Assembly: GCA_004292955.1 (NCBI GenBank) | Contig: RDXX01000011.1 | Location: forward strand, 171,336-235,335 | Reading direction: 5' to 3' | DNA length: 64,000 bases | From: Oscillatoriales cyanobacterium | GTDB lineage: Bacteria > Cyanobacteriota > Cyanobacteriia > Cyanobacteriales > Microcoleaceae | Shown: in pieces, positions 8,025 to 17,256 of the stretch | Layout: each line of letters starts with the position of its first letter | Numbering within the stretch: position 1 is the first letter of the stretch | The notes under the pieces: generated by a model | Databases searched by the model: none | What the model was told of the DNA's origin: nothing | Seen by the model: only the letters and a program-made list of their open reading frames with translations | Translations under genes and position numbers: made by a program

Positions 8025-11000
8025 ATGACAAAAAATGTATCGGTAGTGATTCCATCTTATAATTGCGCCCAATTTTTACCGGAAGCAATTGAGAGCATTC
8101 TGGAACAAAGCTACCCTCCGTTTGAGGTGATCGTAGTAGACGATGGCTCTACTGATGATACGAAAGAAGTCTGCGATCGCTACCCGAAAGTAACATACGT
8201 CTATCAAAATAACCAAGGTGTGGCGGCTGCACGCAATACTGGTCTGCGGGTTAGTACGGGAGAGTATATTCTTTTCCTGGATAGTGATGATTGCCTGTTA
8301 CCTGAAGCGATCGAGATTGGAGTCAAGCATCTCAACGCCCTGCCAGAGGTGGGCTTTGTCTTTGGTCGTTATTTCTTCTATTCCATTCAACCTGATGGCT
8401 CCTACAAAGTAGAAGAGAAATATGAGAATCAGCCTGAAGTTGCTAATTATGAAACTATTTTAGCTATCCGGCATAGGATTCAATGCGGTTGTATTATGTT
8501 TCGCCGTGCTGCCCTCGATACTGTCGCCATTGAGTCTATCGGTGCATTTGATCCAAGTGTATTAGCGATCGAAGATTACAATTTATGTTTGCGAATTGCC
8601 CGTAATTTTCCTGTCTATTTCCACGGTGAAGTCGTTTCTCAATATCGCTACACTGGCAATAATATATCCAGTAAATCGACCTACTTTCTGATCCATGCAA
8701 TTCGAGATCATTCTCAGCAATGGAGTTACGTTGAACAAACTAAAAAAGAAGAATATCTAGTTGCCTATGAAGAAGGAAAAAAACACTGGACTAAGCTTTT
8801 TGGCGATCGATTGCCTTACGAAATCCAGAAATATATACGAGCTAAAGAATGGGTTGCAGCCTTGGGGATCCTGAGATTAATCTTGTATTACGATCCCAAA
8901 TTCCAATCTATCGATCGGGCAATCTACGAAACATCCTATGCAACTCTGATGTCAGAGGTACGAAAGCTCCCCCTTCAAGACTCCTTAGCCTATTGGAAAA
9001 AACAACTTGCTGGAGCCCCTCCTTTATTACCCCTACCCACTGACCGACCGCGCCCCCCAGAGCAATCCTTTCGGGAAGCTTCTCTGTCTTTTGGCATTTC
9101 TGGGGAAATCGCGACTGCCTTAGGTATATTGGCCGAGCAGGAAGGGGTCACTCTCTCAACAACCCTGTTAGCCGCCTTTAATATTTTGCTGTATCGCTAT
9201 ACAGGTACAGAAGACGTGATTGTTGGCTCCCCTTTTGTGAGCCGTGTGAATTCAGAAAATTTTGTGAATGCTGTCCCCCTTCGTACAGATATGTCCGGCA
9301 ATCCCACGTTCCTAGAGTTTCTGGGACGAGTGAGGAAAGTCGTTTTGTTAGCGCAAGCCTATCAAGATGTACCCTATTGTTTGTTGGTCGATCAATTTTG
9401 TCCCGAGATCGATTTGAGCTATTCTCCTCTGTTTCAAGTGACCTTTGTCTTTGAGGAAAATATTCCCTTCCAAACGATCGATCTGTCAAAATTAACAGCA
9501 AGTCCTTGGGTGATTGAAAATAACGAAGGGAAGTTTGACTTAACTTTGTACTTAAAACCAACCAGCGAAGGATTGGAGGGGAGTTGGTCTTACAGCAGGG
9601 ATTTGTTTGATGCAGAAACCATTGAACGAATGAACGAGCATTTCCAGATTTTGTTGGCTGGGATTGTGGCTCATGCAGAACAACCGATTTCTGCATTGCC
9701 GTTGTTGCCAGACAAAGAGAAAAATTTGTTGCTTGTGGAATGGAATCAGACTCAAACAGATGAGTCACAAGATCGATGCCTCCACCACTTAGTGACTCAA
9801 CAAGCAGAAGCAACTCCAGAGAAAATTGCGGTTTCCTTTGAAGGTCAAACATTAACTTACCAAGAACTGCATCAACGCTCCAATCAACTAGCCCACTATT
9901 TACAAAAAAAAGGGGTAAAACCAGATGATTTAGTTGGCATTTGTGTCGATCGTTCTCTGGAAATGCTGGTGGGATTATTAGGTGTGCTGAAGGCGGGCGG
10001 AGCCTATGTTCCCATAGACCCGAACTACCCGGACGATCGCGTGGAATACATGATCGAGAATTCCGAAGCCAAACTATTGTTAACACAACAGCAGCTTGTC
10101 AAGAACCTGCCTACCAAAGCAGCCAAAGAAGCATTGGTCATCTGTTTGGATGCGGATTGGTCTCTCATTGCCCAAGAGAGTCAGGAAACACCGATCGCAA
10201 GTGTTACGCCAGAAAATATGGCCTACGTCATTTACACGTCTGGTTCTACGGGTAAGCCCAAAGGCGTACAAGTTCTTCACCGCGGCGCAGTCAATTTTTT
10301 ACGTTCGATGCGCGAGCAACCGGGAATCTGTGAGGCGGATATTTTGCTGTCTGTCACCACACTCTCGTTTGATATTGCAGTCTTAGAACTGTACTTACCC
10401 CTGACTGTGGGAGCGCAGGTTGTCATCCTGAGTCGGGAAGCTGCCATGGATGGCAGAAAGTTATTAAGGACGATCGTCCAATTGGGGATTACGATCCTGC
10501 AAGCTACCCCAGCGACTTGGCGATTATTATTGCTGGAACCGGGTTGGGAAGGTCAGTCCCGGATGAAAATGCTCTCCGGTGGGGAAGCCATGCCCAAAGA
10601 ATTGGCTGCCCAATTGTTAACCAAAGGTACAGAACTTTGGAATATGTACGGGCCGACAGAAACAACAGTTTGGTCAACGGTTTATCAAGTCAAAGATGCC
10701 GAACAGCGAATTTTAATTGGTAAGCCGATCGCCAACACCGATATCTACATCTTAGATCCTCTCCTGCAACCCGTTCCCATTGGGGTGGCTGGGGAATTAC
10801 ATATTGGTGGTTCAGGATTAGCCCGGGGCTATTTGCAGCGTGACGATTTAACCACAGAGAGATTTATTCCTAATCCATTTCGGGAAAGCGAACGAATCTA
10901 CAAGACGGGGGACTTAGCGCGTTATTTGCCAGATGGAAATATTGAGTGTTTGGGTCGCCTAGATTTTCAAGTCAAAATTCGCGGTTTTCGGATCGAACTC

Positions 11001-12368
11001 GGTGAAATCGAGTCTGTTTTGGTCAAACATCCCAAGGTGCAGCAGGCAGTGGTCATCGTCAGGGAAGATGTTCCAGGCGACAAGCGTCTAGTGGGTTATA
11101 TTGTCGCCCTCAACAATCAGAACCCCACCATCCAAGAACTGCGAAGTCTGCTCAAAGACTACGTACCAGAATATATGGTGCCGTCTATCTTTGTTTTCTT
11201 GGAAGCTCTACCCCTAACACCTAATGGTAAGGTCGATCGTAAAGCTCTACCCGTACCCGAACAATCTCGCGAAGCAAAACCAGTCGAATCCGCCACACCC
11301 AATCCTCCCGCTCCCTCCGAGACGACAAATAAAGTACAGCAAGAAAAGCCAAGAGAATTGGCCCGTCCCCAGGATGATTTGGAAATTCAACTCATCAAGA
11401 TTTGGGAAAAAGTATTGCATACTTCACCCATCAGTACCACAGATAATTTTTTCGAGTTGGGAGGACATTCCCTATTAGCGATATCGCTAATTCGTGAAAT
11501 AGAGGAAACCTACAAGAAAGAGCTATCTTTAGCTATTCTTTTCCAATCACCAACGATTCAGCAGTTGGCTAACACCCTTCGCGAAGAAGGATGTTTGTCT
11601 TCTGCACAGGCTTTAGTCACGATTCAGGAAGGCAGTTCCAAACTACCTTTATTCTTCATTTACGGCATATTTCTTTACTATGATTTGTCAAGACACCTCG
11701 GCAAAGACCAGACCTGTTATGGAGTTTATCTCAACGAGGAAGTCAGTATGTTCCAAAAGGATAAACTTGACAAATCACCAACGGATTTAGTGAGTGTTGC
11801 AGATATGGCAACTCGCTATCTCAAAGAAATCCAAAAACATCAACCTAAAGGGCCTTACCTCCTAGCGGGTGAGTCATTAGGTGGCTTAGTAGCCTTTGAA
11901 ATGGCACATCTACTTCATTTACAGGGTGAGGAGGTAGCTTTACTGGGTCTTTTGGATAGTGCGATTCCAGGAAAAAACAAACTGTCATTCAGCCAGAAGC
12001 TGGCTTTTCATCTCAAAAAGCTGCGCCAACAAGGGCTTCCCTATTTGTTAAAAAAGATCCTAAAATCGAAGACTAAATCGACTTCTGGCATGATGATTAA
12101 TAATCATAAGGTAGATCCTGGAGTAGAGTTTCGGAATTACGCTTTCAACAGTTACAAGCCACAACCTTATCCAGGCAGGGCGGTTTTGTTCCGAGCGAAG
12201 GATGAAAGTCACTTTAGCACTTTGGAAAACTGGAAGGATCTGGCAGTTGGAGGATTAGACATATATGATATCCCTGGAGATCATCTAAGTATTCTTCAAG
12301 AACCCAATGTCCCTGTCTTGGCCGAAAAAATGAAAGTGCATATCGATCGAGCCTTAGCAAAACTTTAG
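8025..12368 (+). CDS. Glycosyltransferase-NRPS fusion: GT2, half C domain, A, PCP, TE
   Basis: A 1447-residue multidomain enzyme. Residues 1-260 form a family 2 glycosyltransferase (VSVVIPSYN, VVDDGST, the metal-binding LDSDD at about 84-88, and an EDYNL motif). From about 317 (DSLAYWKKQLAGAPPLLPLP) to 565 is only the C-terminal lobe of a condensation domain: the HHxxxDG lobe is absent, and VNAVPLRTD marks the later core. An adenylation domain follows (about 590-1090; YTSGSTGKPKG, MYGPTET, GFRIELGEIE, NGKVDRKALP). My pocket residues read roughly DILQLGMVW plus the Lys, which resembles glycine-type codes. A carrier domain has its phosphopantetheine Ser at about 1149 (LGGHSLLA). A thioesterase ends the protein (GESLGG, LLDSAIPG, GDHLSIL). 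No MbtH, PPTase or tailoring genes are adjacent. GGGAG precedes the ATG. The product is unknown. Confidence 0.9.
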   Translation: MTKNVSVVIPSYNCAQFLPEAIESILEQSYPPFEVIVVDDGSTDDTKEVCDRYPKVTYVYQNNQGVAAARNTGLRVSTGEYILFLDSDDCLLPEAIEIGVKHLNALPEVGFVFGRYFFYSIQPDGSYKVEEKYENQPEVANYETILAIRHRIQCGCIMFRRAALDTVAIESIGAFDPSVLAIEDYNLCLRIARNFPVYFHGEVVSQYRYTGNNISSKSTYFLIHAIRDHSQQWSYVEQTKKEEYLVAYEEGKKHWTKLFGDRLPYEIQKYIRAKEWVAALGILRLILYYDPKFQSIDRAIYETSYATLMSEVRKLPLQDSLAYWKKQLAGAPPLLPLPTDRPRPPEQSFREASLSFGISGEIATALGILAEQEGVTLSTTLLAAFNILLYRYTGTEDVIVGSPFVSRVNSENFVNAVPLRTDMSGNPTFLEFLGRVRKVVLLAQAYQDVPYCLLVDQFCPEIDLSYSPLFQVTFVFEENIPFQTIDLSKLTASPWVIENNEGKFDLTLYLKPTSEGLEGSWSYSRDLFDAETIERMNEHFQILLAGIVAHAEQPISALPLLPDKEKNLLLVEWNQTQTDESQDRCLHHLVTQQAEATPEKIAVSFEGQTLTYQELHQRSNQLAHYLQKKGVKPDDLVGICVDRSLEMLVGLLGVLKAGGAYVPIDPNYPDDRVEYMIENSEAKLLLTQQQLVKNLPTKAAKEALVICLDADWSLIAQESQETPIASVTPENMAYVIYTSGSTGKPKGVQVLHRGAVNFLRSMREQPGICEADILLSVTTLSFDIAVLELYLPLTVGAQVVILSREAAMDGRKLLRTIVQLGITILQATPATWRLLLLEPGWEGQSRMKMLSGGEAMPKELAAQLLTKGTELWNMYGPTETTVWSTVYQVKDAEQRILIGKPIANTDIYILDPLLQPVPIGVAGELHIGGSGLARGYLQRDDLTTERFIPNPFRESERIYKTGDLARYLPDGNIECLGRLDFQVKIRGFRIELGEIESVLVKHPKVQQAVVIVREDVPGDKRLVGYIVALNNQNPTIQELRSLLKDYVPEYMVPSIFVFLEALPLTPNGKVDRKALPVPEQSREAKPVESATPNPPAPSETTNKVQQEKPRELARPQDDLEIQLIKIWEKVLHTSPISTTDNFFELGGHSLLAISLIREIEETYKKELSLAILFQSPTIQQLANTLREEGCLSSAQALVTIQEGSSKLPLFFIYGIFLYYDLSRHLGKDQTCYGVYLNEEVSMFQKDKLDKSPTDLVSVADMATRYLKEIQKHQPKGPYLLAGESLGGLVAFEMAHLLHLQGEEVALLGLLDSAIPGKNKLSFSQKLAFHLKKLRQQGLPYLLKKILKSKTKSTSGMMINNHKVDPGVEFRNYAFNSYKPQPYPGRAVLFRAKDESHFSTLENWKDLAVGGLDIYDIPGDHLSILQEPNVPVLAEKMKVHIDRALAKL

Positions 12369-12564
12369 GCTGTTGAGTTGAACGACTTATAAAAGCGATT
12401 CAACAGGCTATGACAGATCGAACAATGCGTCAAAGCGTCGCCAATCTGGCGGCGCAAATCCAATCTGAAAATGGTATTTTGCCAATGCAGTTGCTATCGT
12501 ACAGGAAATCTAAAATCCTGATACTGTTTGCGAATAACCGGTATTTTAGTGGAGGAATTCAAAA

Positions 12565-12685
12565 GGGAGCATCTCTTTTTTGAAAAAATTAATTATTATA
12601 GTGCGCCCTGTCGCGAGCTCGCGAGTGCTGCAATACTCGCTCTTCGGGGATAGCACTATAGTAAATGCAAAACTGAGATGCTCCC
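12565..12685. mobile_element. MITE-like element upstream of clpS
   Basis: A 121-bp element bounded by perfect 11-bp inverted repeats GGGAGCATCTC/GAGATGCTCCC. The 8-bp sequence ATTCAAAA is duplicated directly outside both ends (12557-12564 and 12686-12693). An inner inverted pair TATAGTGC/GCACTATA is present. It lies about 150 bp before clpS and extends an open frame upstream of it, which should not be taken as coding. Confidence 0.8.
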
Positions 12686-12837
12686 ATTCAAAATCCCGTA
12701 AGTCATTCCCGAATCTAAAATCTAAAATCCGCGAAGGGGACAGTAAGTGCCGAGTTCGGTTCAGAAATCTCAAATTGTGTTATAGTGCTATCGGTAACTC
12801 TTTTACAAATTTTGTAGTTTCAGTGGCTGTTCGCGCG

Positions 12838-13131
12838 ATGACCTCTTCACCAACCATAGCACCCGTTCGATCGAGTCAAGTTACCCGCAAGCCTTATCCA
12901 AATTATCGGGTAATAGTCCTCAACGACGATTTCAACACGTTTCAGCACGTTGTGGAATGTCTGACTAAGTACATTCCAGGCATGACGAGCGATCGAGCTT
13001 GGAAACTCGCCGACCAAATCCACAACGAAGGCCAGGCCACCGTCTGGGTTGGCCCGCAAGAGCAAGCAGAACTTTATCATATGCAATTGAGCCGTGCTGG
13101 GCTGACAATGGCTCCCCTAGAGTCTACTTAA
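12838..13131 (+). CDS. clpS: ATP-dependent Clp protease adaptor ClpS
   Basis: A 97-residue adaptor that delivers N-degron substrates to the Clp chaperone-protease. The core YRVIVLNDDFNTFQHVVECL contains the conserved NDD(F/Y)NT motif of the substrate pocket, followed by a typical helix-strand arrangement (EGQATVWVGPQEQAELY). The N-terminal 25 residues are flexible, as in other ClpS proteins. I chose the ATG at 12838; an in-frame GTG lies 15 bases upstream. A strong hairpin terminator follows. A longer upstream open frame runs through a MITE and is rejected as start. Confidence 0.92.
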   Translation: MTSSPTIAPVRSSQVTRKPYPNYRVIVLNDDFNTFQHVVECLTKYIPGMTSDRAWKLADQIHNEGQATVWVGPQEQAELYHMQLSRAGLTMAPLEST

Positions 13132-13187
13132 CTGCTATTGGCAATCCTGGACGCATTTTAACCAAAATCTCTCCTGGGCTAGCCGTG

Positions 13188-13228
13188 CGATGAAAGCAAT
13201 CTCAGCCTCAAAGAGATTGCTTTCATCG
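13188..13228. terminator. Hairpin terminator after clpS
   Basis: A perfect 16-bp stem CGATGAAAGCAATCTC/GAGATTGCTTTCATCG with a 9-base loop, 56 bases beyond the clpS stop. No long T run follows, so it may act as a terminator or an mRNA 3' stabiliser. Confidence 0.7.
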
Positions 13229-13438
13229 TATTGCACCTCAGACAAGGAATCTTGGTGTTGGTGCTGATTTACCAACTCAAATTGTTGATATTTTAGGATT
13301 TACACGCGCGGGTGAGAAACCCGGTTTCTTCTTAAATACTGCGCTTCCACACCAATATTTCTCGCACAAACCGGGTTTAGAAGAGCGTTTAGTGTATTTA
13401 TCTACTTAAATTTTTAAGACCACACTTTGGTTAATACA

Positions 13439-13567
13439 TATAGCCTTTCTTAGAAAGATGAGGTATGACTATAAATGGAGTTTTTAATGCGACCTCGCTT
13501 ACTATATAATAAATATAAGAGCGCTCGCATCCCAACAACGTACCTCACTTTTTTGAGAACCACTATA
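13439..13567. mobile_element. MITE-like element, TATAGC family, copy 2
   Basis: A 129-bp element whose ends (TATAGCCTTTCTTAGAAAGA and TTTTTTGAGAACCACTATA) match those of the copy at 7408-7516. The interior differs, as expected for MITEs sharing only their ends. Confidence 0.7.
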
Positions 13568-13708
13568 GATCTACAGGCTGATTTAAACCCAGAACTTATT
13601 GGAGTCCGCTTAGCTAAATTTGAAACCTGCCAAAATGGCAACATGACTCTATCTTGATGATTTAGATTATTGGAAAAGGTGAATAATCTTGCAATCACTT
13701 AGGAATGA

Positions 13709-13816
13709 GAATTAAATAACTTACAAATTGATGGTTTTTGTGGGATGGGCGTCCCGCCCGTCCTCTCATGACTGGCGGGACGCCCATCCCACAAATATGT
13801 ATAAATTATTTAATTC
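13709..13816. mobile_element. Hairpin MITE with GGGATGGGCGTCCC stem
   Basis: A 108-bp element with 11-bp inverted ends GAATTAAATAA/TTATTTAATTC and a perfect 22-bp inner stem (13737-13758 with 13774-13795, containing GTGGGATGGGCGTCCCGCC). It would fold into a single long hairpin. It encodes nothing. Confidence 0.7.
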
Positions 13817-13865
13817 GCGATGCTTATTGGGCTGGAATTGCCAAAGTCCTTTGAATCAAATTTTC

Positions 13866-13929
13866 GGACGGGTTCGTCTGTCCATCCCACAAGAAAAAAA
13901 AATTGTGGATGGGCTGGCGAACCCGTCCT
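13866..13929. repeat. GGACGGGTTCG inverted repeat
   Basis: An imperfect palindrome with arms GGACGGGTTCG/CGAACCCGTCC and CCATCCCACA/TGTGGATGGG around an A-rich loop. It is related in form to the hairpin inside the MITE at 41411-41531. The stretch 13132-14250 otherwise shows no gene. Confidence 0.65.
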
Positions 13930-14172
13930 AGCTATTTTTGCAACAAGTCTATTATCGCAGTTGACGATCGCCCGCGAGCACTCTCAATCAGGCGATCGCG
14001 CTCACATCTCAAATCTTGAACCGAAGCGACCCGAATCTGTTACAATTTTCAACATAGCCAGAACATCACACTCGCCGGAACTCACTTGCATAGGGATATA
14101 AGCCCCGACTTAAGTCGTGGAGAACCGAAAAAATAGATATTTAGTTGAATATCCCAGATTCATCTGTAGAGT

Positions 14173-14245
14173 CAATCTAAAATCTAAAATCTCAATTCGA
14201 TGACACCGGAGTCAATCTAAAATCTAAAATCTAAAATCTAAAATC
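14173..14245. repeat. AATCTAA heptanucleotide tract before ccdA
   Basis: Two short runs of the heptamer AATCTAA (14173-14192 and 14213-14245) directly before the ccdA start codon. Short tandem heptamers are common in filamentous cyanobacteria and vary in copy number. Confidence 0.7.
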
Positions 14246-14250
14246 GACCG

Positions 14251-14982
14251 ATGGAAACCCTGCAAACCCAACTTTATCAACTCGCACAATTTGCTAATAA
14301 TTTAGTCAACACTCAACTGACACACCTGAGTTTAGTCAGTGTCGGAGTGATTTTTCTGGCAGGGTTGCTAACGAGCTTGACGCCCTGTATGCTTTCCATG
14401 TTGCCGATCACGATCGGCTACATCGGCGGATACGAAGCAAAAAGCCGCCTGCAAGCTGCTGCCCAGTCGGCATGGTTTGCCCTGGGATTGGCGACAACTC
14501 TTGCGGGTTTAGGCATTGTAGCATCATTTGCTGGTCAAGTTTATGGCAAAATTGGTCTGGGTTTGCCGATCGTTGTGAGCATAATCGCGATTTTAATGGG
14601 GCTGAATTTACTGGAAGCCTTACCCTTACAAATGCCGTCTTTTGACGCTGTGGGCTGGGTTCCGAAAGATTTGCCTGCGGGCGTGCGATCGTACTTATTA
14701 GGCTTAACTTTTGGTTTAGTAGCTTCTCCCTGTAGCACGCCGGTTTTAGCTACCCTATTAGCTTGGGTTTCCAAAACGGGAGATCTGGTTTTAGGCGGTG
14801 TGTTGCTGCTGTTTTACGCTGCGGGCTACGTGGCTCCGCTGATTGTAGCAGGTACTTTTACCGCGAGCATTAAAAAGTTGTTAGAATTGCGCCGTTGGTC
14901 GAGTTGGATTACGCCTGTTAGTGGCGTTTTATTAGTAGGATTTGGCGTGTTTTCTCTGCTTTCCCGCATTCTTCCCGCCTAA
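14251..14982 (+). CDS. ccdA: Thiol-reducing membrane protein CcdA
   Basis: A 243-residue protein with six transmembrane helices of the CcdA/DsbD family. It carries reducing equivalents across the membrane to keep apocytochrome c haem-binding cysteines reduced. The two functional cysteines are visible in SLTPCMLSMLP (helix 1) and VASPCSTPVLA (helix 4), each with the typical prolines. The next gene is ccs1, its usual partner in System II cytochrome c maturation, on the same strand about 200 bp away, with a heptamer tract in between. Confidence 0.93.
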   Translation: METLQTQLYQLAQFANNLVNTQLTHLSLVSVGVIFLAGLLTSLTPCMLSMLPITIGYIGGYEAKSRLQAAAQSAWFALGLATTLAGLGIVASFAGQVYGKIGLGLPIVVSIIAILMGLNLLEALPLQMPSFDAVGWVPKDLPAGVRSYLLGLTFGLVASPCSTPVLATLLAWVSKTGDLVLGGVLLLFYAAGYVAPLIVAGTFTASIKKLLELRRWSSWITPVSGVLLVGFGVFSLLSRILPA

Positions 14983-15105
14983 AATTCGCAGTAAGATTCG
15001 TAGTAAGGTTCGTAGTAAGGACTTCAGTCCTTTAAGAATTACCGAAAACAATACAAAATTGAAGGATACAGAGAATTAATTAATTGTGATTGGTAGTGTG
15101 TTACC

Positions 15106-15181
15106 CAATTACCAATTACCAATTACCAATTACCAATTACCAATTACCAATTACCAATTACCAATTACCAATTACCAATTT
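15106..15181. repeat. ATTACCA heptanucleotide tract before ccs1
   Basis: About ten copies of the 7-mer ATTACCA in direct tandem, ending three bases before the ccs1 ATG. Slippage here would change the leader, and possibly translation, of ccs1. If read from an upstream GTG it would encode repeated PITNYQL, which I do not believe is translated. Confidence 0.85.
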
Positions 15182-15184
15182 CCA

Positions 15185-16591
15185 ATGATATCAAAAGAAG
15201 TATTTCTATCTAAAATATCAGACTGGGCGACTGCGCCTCTAAAGTTTTTCAAGCGAGAACTTTTGCCAGTGCTGGCAGATTTGCGGCTGGCAATTATCTT
15301 GCTGCTGGCGATCGCATTTTTCAGCATTTCCGGCACCGTCATCGAACAAGGTCAATCTGTAGAATTTTACCAATCCAACTATCCAGAACACCCGGCTTTG
15401 TTCGGCTTCCTAACTTGGAAAGTTGTGCTAATTGCAGGACTTGACCACGTATACCGCACTTGGTGGTTTTTGTCAATCCTAATTTTGTTCGGCAGCAGCT
15501 TGACAGCTTGCACTTTTACCCGACAATTTCCGGCACTAAAAGCCGCCCGCCGCTGGAAATTTTATGAAGAACCGAAGCAGTTTGAAAAATTAGCTCTCAG
15601 TGCGGAATTAGAAACAAGTTCTTTGAGTTCGTTAGAACAACTTTTGCAGCAAAAAAATTACCGCATATTTCGAGAAGGTGAAAAAGTTTATGCTCGCAAG
15701 GGCATAATTGGTAAAATCGGCCCGATTATTGTTCACGCGAGTATGCTAATTATTTTAGCTGGGTCGATGTTTGGCTCGATGACTGGATTTATGGGTCAAG
15801 AATTGGTTCCTAGCGGTGAAACGTTTCGGGTGCAGAATATCACTGATGCTGGGCCTTGGGCGGGGCCACAAATACCGAAGGATTGGTCGGTGCGTGTGAA
15901 TCGGTTCTGGATCGATTATAGTCCGAGCGGGGCGATCGACCAATTTTACTCGGATCTGTCAGTTTTGGACAAAACAGGCCAAGAGGTCGATCGCAAAACC
16001 ATTCACGTTAACGAGCCTCTGAGATACCGCGGAGTCACCTTTTATCAAGCAGATTGGGCTTTAGCCGCCGTGCGAGTTCGCCTCAACAAAAGCCCGGTTT
16101 TACAATTGCCAATGGCTCAGTTAGATACCCAAGGTAAAGGCCGAATTTGGGGTGCTTGGATTCCGACAAAACCAGATTTGAGTGCAGGAGTTTCTCTGCT
16201 AGCAAAGGACTTGCAAGGCACAATGTTAGTCTACGGTACTGATGGCAAATTGTTAACGACTGTTCGCGCCGGTACAGCAGTTGAAGTTAACGGAGTGATG
16301 CTGGCAATTGATGAAGTTGTTGGCAGCACGGGATTGCAAATTAAAGCCGATCCAGGAATTCCGCTCGTTTATACTGGCTTTGGGTTGCTAATGCTCAGCG
16401 TGATGATGAGCTATCTGTCTCACTCGCAGATTTGGGCTTTGGAAAAAAATGGCAAGCTATACGTCGGCGGGCGCACTAATCGCGCTCAGGTGATATTTGA
16501 AAGAGAAGTTGTGGAGATTTTGGACAAGTTGGCAGAATTGAAAACAACAGATGCCAAAAGTGCGATTACTGAGACTTCTCTAGCTAATTAA
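15185..16591 (+). CDS. ccs1: Cytochrome c biogenesis protein Ccs1 (ResB family)
   Basis: A 468-residue protein of the ResB/Ccs1 family, which with CcsA forms the System II haem ligation complex for cytochromes c of the thylakoid lumen. Three N-terminal transmembrane helices are seen ([59 protein letters not shown]), then a large lumenal domain and a final helix near the C-terminus ([18 protein letters not shown]). The HASM histidine and the [10 protein letters not shown] segment are family features. The ATG at 15185 is chosen because upstream in-frame codons are only heptamer repeat. It follows ccdA in the same direction. Confidence 0.92.
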   Translation: MISKEVFLSKISDWATAPLKFFKRELLPVLADLRLAIILLLAIAFFSISGTVIEQGQSVEFYQSNYPEHPALFGFLTWKVVLIAGLDHVYRTWWFLSILILFGSSLTACTFTRQFPALKAARRWKFYEEPKQFEKLALSAELETSSLSSLEQLLQQKNYRIFREGEKVYARKGIIGKIGPIIVHASMLIILAGSMFGSMTGFMGQELVPSGETFRVQNITDAGPWAGPQIPKDWSVRVNRFWIDYSPSGAIDQFYSDLSVLDKTGQEVDRKTIHVNEPLRYRGVTFYQADWALAAVRVRLNKSPVLQLPMAQLDTQGKGRIWGAWIPTKPDLSAGVSLLAKDLQGTMLVYGTDGKLLTTVRAGTAVEVNGVMLAIDEVVGSTGLQIKADPGIPLVYTGFGLLMLSVMMSYLSHSQIWALEKNGKLYVGGRTNRAQVIFEREVVEILDKLAELKTTDAKSAITETSLAN

Positions 16592-16660
16592 AACTAATTG
16601 TAGGGTGGGCAATGCCCATCTTACATCCGGGTAAAAACGATAATTAAACAGGAAATAAAG

Positions 16661-16921
16661 GTGATAAAAAGGATTGAATTCAGTCTACACGCCTTACAAA
16701 AAATAGAAATTCTAGAAAGTCGCGGGGTGACAATATCAACAGATTTTATCTGTGAAACTATTAGAACTCCTAGTAAGTTAGAAGCAAGTGGTGAAGGAAA
16801 GTTTATTTGTGAACAAAGATTGAATGGACTTGTCCTGAGAGTGGTTTACCAAGAATATAATGATAAAATTTTAGTAATTACTGCTTATCCGGGTAAGAGG
16901 TCAAGATATGAAAAAGATTAG
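16661..16921 (+). CDS. DUF4258 family protein, possible toxin
   Basis: An 86-residue protein with FSLHALQKIEILESRGVT near the N-terminus, ICETIRTP, and a C-terminal ILVITAYPGKRSRYEK, all typical of DUF4258. This small fold is often paired with a DUF2283 gene in a toxin-antitoxin-like arrangement, which is also seen here with a 14-base overlap. It starts with GTG preceded by AGGAAA. A toxin role is inferred from gene pairing. Confidence 0.75.
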   Translation: MIKRIEFSLHALQKIEILESRGVTISTDFICETIRTPSKLEASGEGKFICEQRLNGLVLRVVYQEYNDKILVITAYPGKRSRYEKD

Positions 16922-17099
16922 ATACAGCCAAGATGTAGATGCGATGCTGATCGAAATTTCCGATAGCCCGATCGCCTATGCCGAAGATGAAGGGCAAATG
17001 ATTCTGCACTATTCTAGCAGCGGAGAACTGGTATTGATCGAAATATTAGATGTGAAACAATTTATCTCCTTAGAATCTCTCTCCGAAGCAATTAAGTAG
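16908..17099 (+). CDS. DUF2283 family protein, possible antitoxin
   Basis: A 63-residue protein beginning MKKIRYSQDVDAMLIEIS, with YAEDEGQMILHYSSSGELVLIEIL, the typical DUF2283 pattern. It overlaps the DUF4258 gene by 14 bases, so the two are translationally coupled. It is probably the partner or antitoxin of the upstream protein; this is inference from pairing. Confidence 0.78.
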   Translation: MKKIRYSQDVDAMLIEISDSPIAYAEDEGQMILHYSSSGELVLIEILDVKQFISLESLSEAIK

Positions 17100-17144
17100 G
17101 GTGTTCTACTCTAGCGTTATTTTCGAGCCAAACCAACAATCTCA

Positions 17145-17193
17145 CTGACGCACCGAAAGCAAAAAACGGTGCGTCAGAATCATGCTTTCGGTG
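17145..17193. terminator. Mutually exclusive hairpins between DUF2283 and queF
   Basis: CTGACGCACCG (17145-17155) pairs with CGGTGCGTCAG (17167-17177). CACCGAAAGCA (17151-17161) can instead pair with TGCTTTCGGTG (17183-17193). The two stems share bases, so only one forms at a time. It lies between convergent genes and could be a bidirectional terminator, though no long T run follows. Confidence 0.5.
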
Positions 17194-17256
17194 CTGATTG
17201 AGAATCTCAAGGACGCCCCTACCGCAATCAGTACCAGCCGCAGAAGACTCAACCTT

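Noticed and set aside
7749-8072. A 107-codon minus-strand frame before the GT-NRPS gene
   Set aside because: It runs antisense through the 16-bp repeats and the synthetase start, with no recognisable protein content.
12580-12837. N-terminal extension of ClpS
   Set aside because: The extra residues come from a MITE and spacer. The family start is at 12838.
15106-15181. Possible CRISPR array (also 24633-24730 and 54103-54285)
   Set aside because: These are uninterrupted 7-bp tandem repeats with no spacers and no cas genes.
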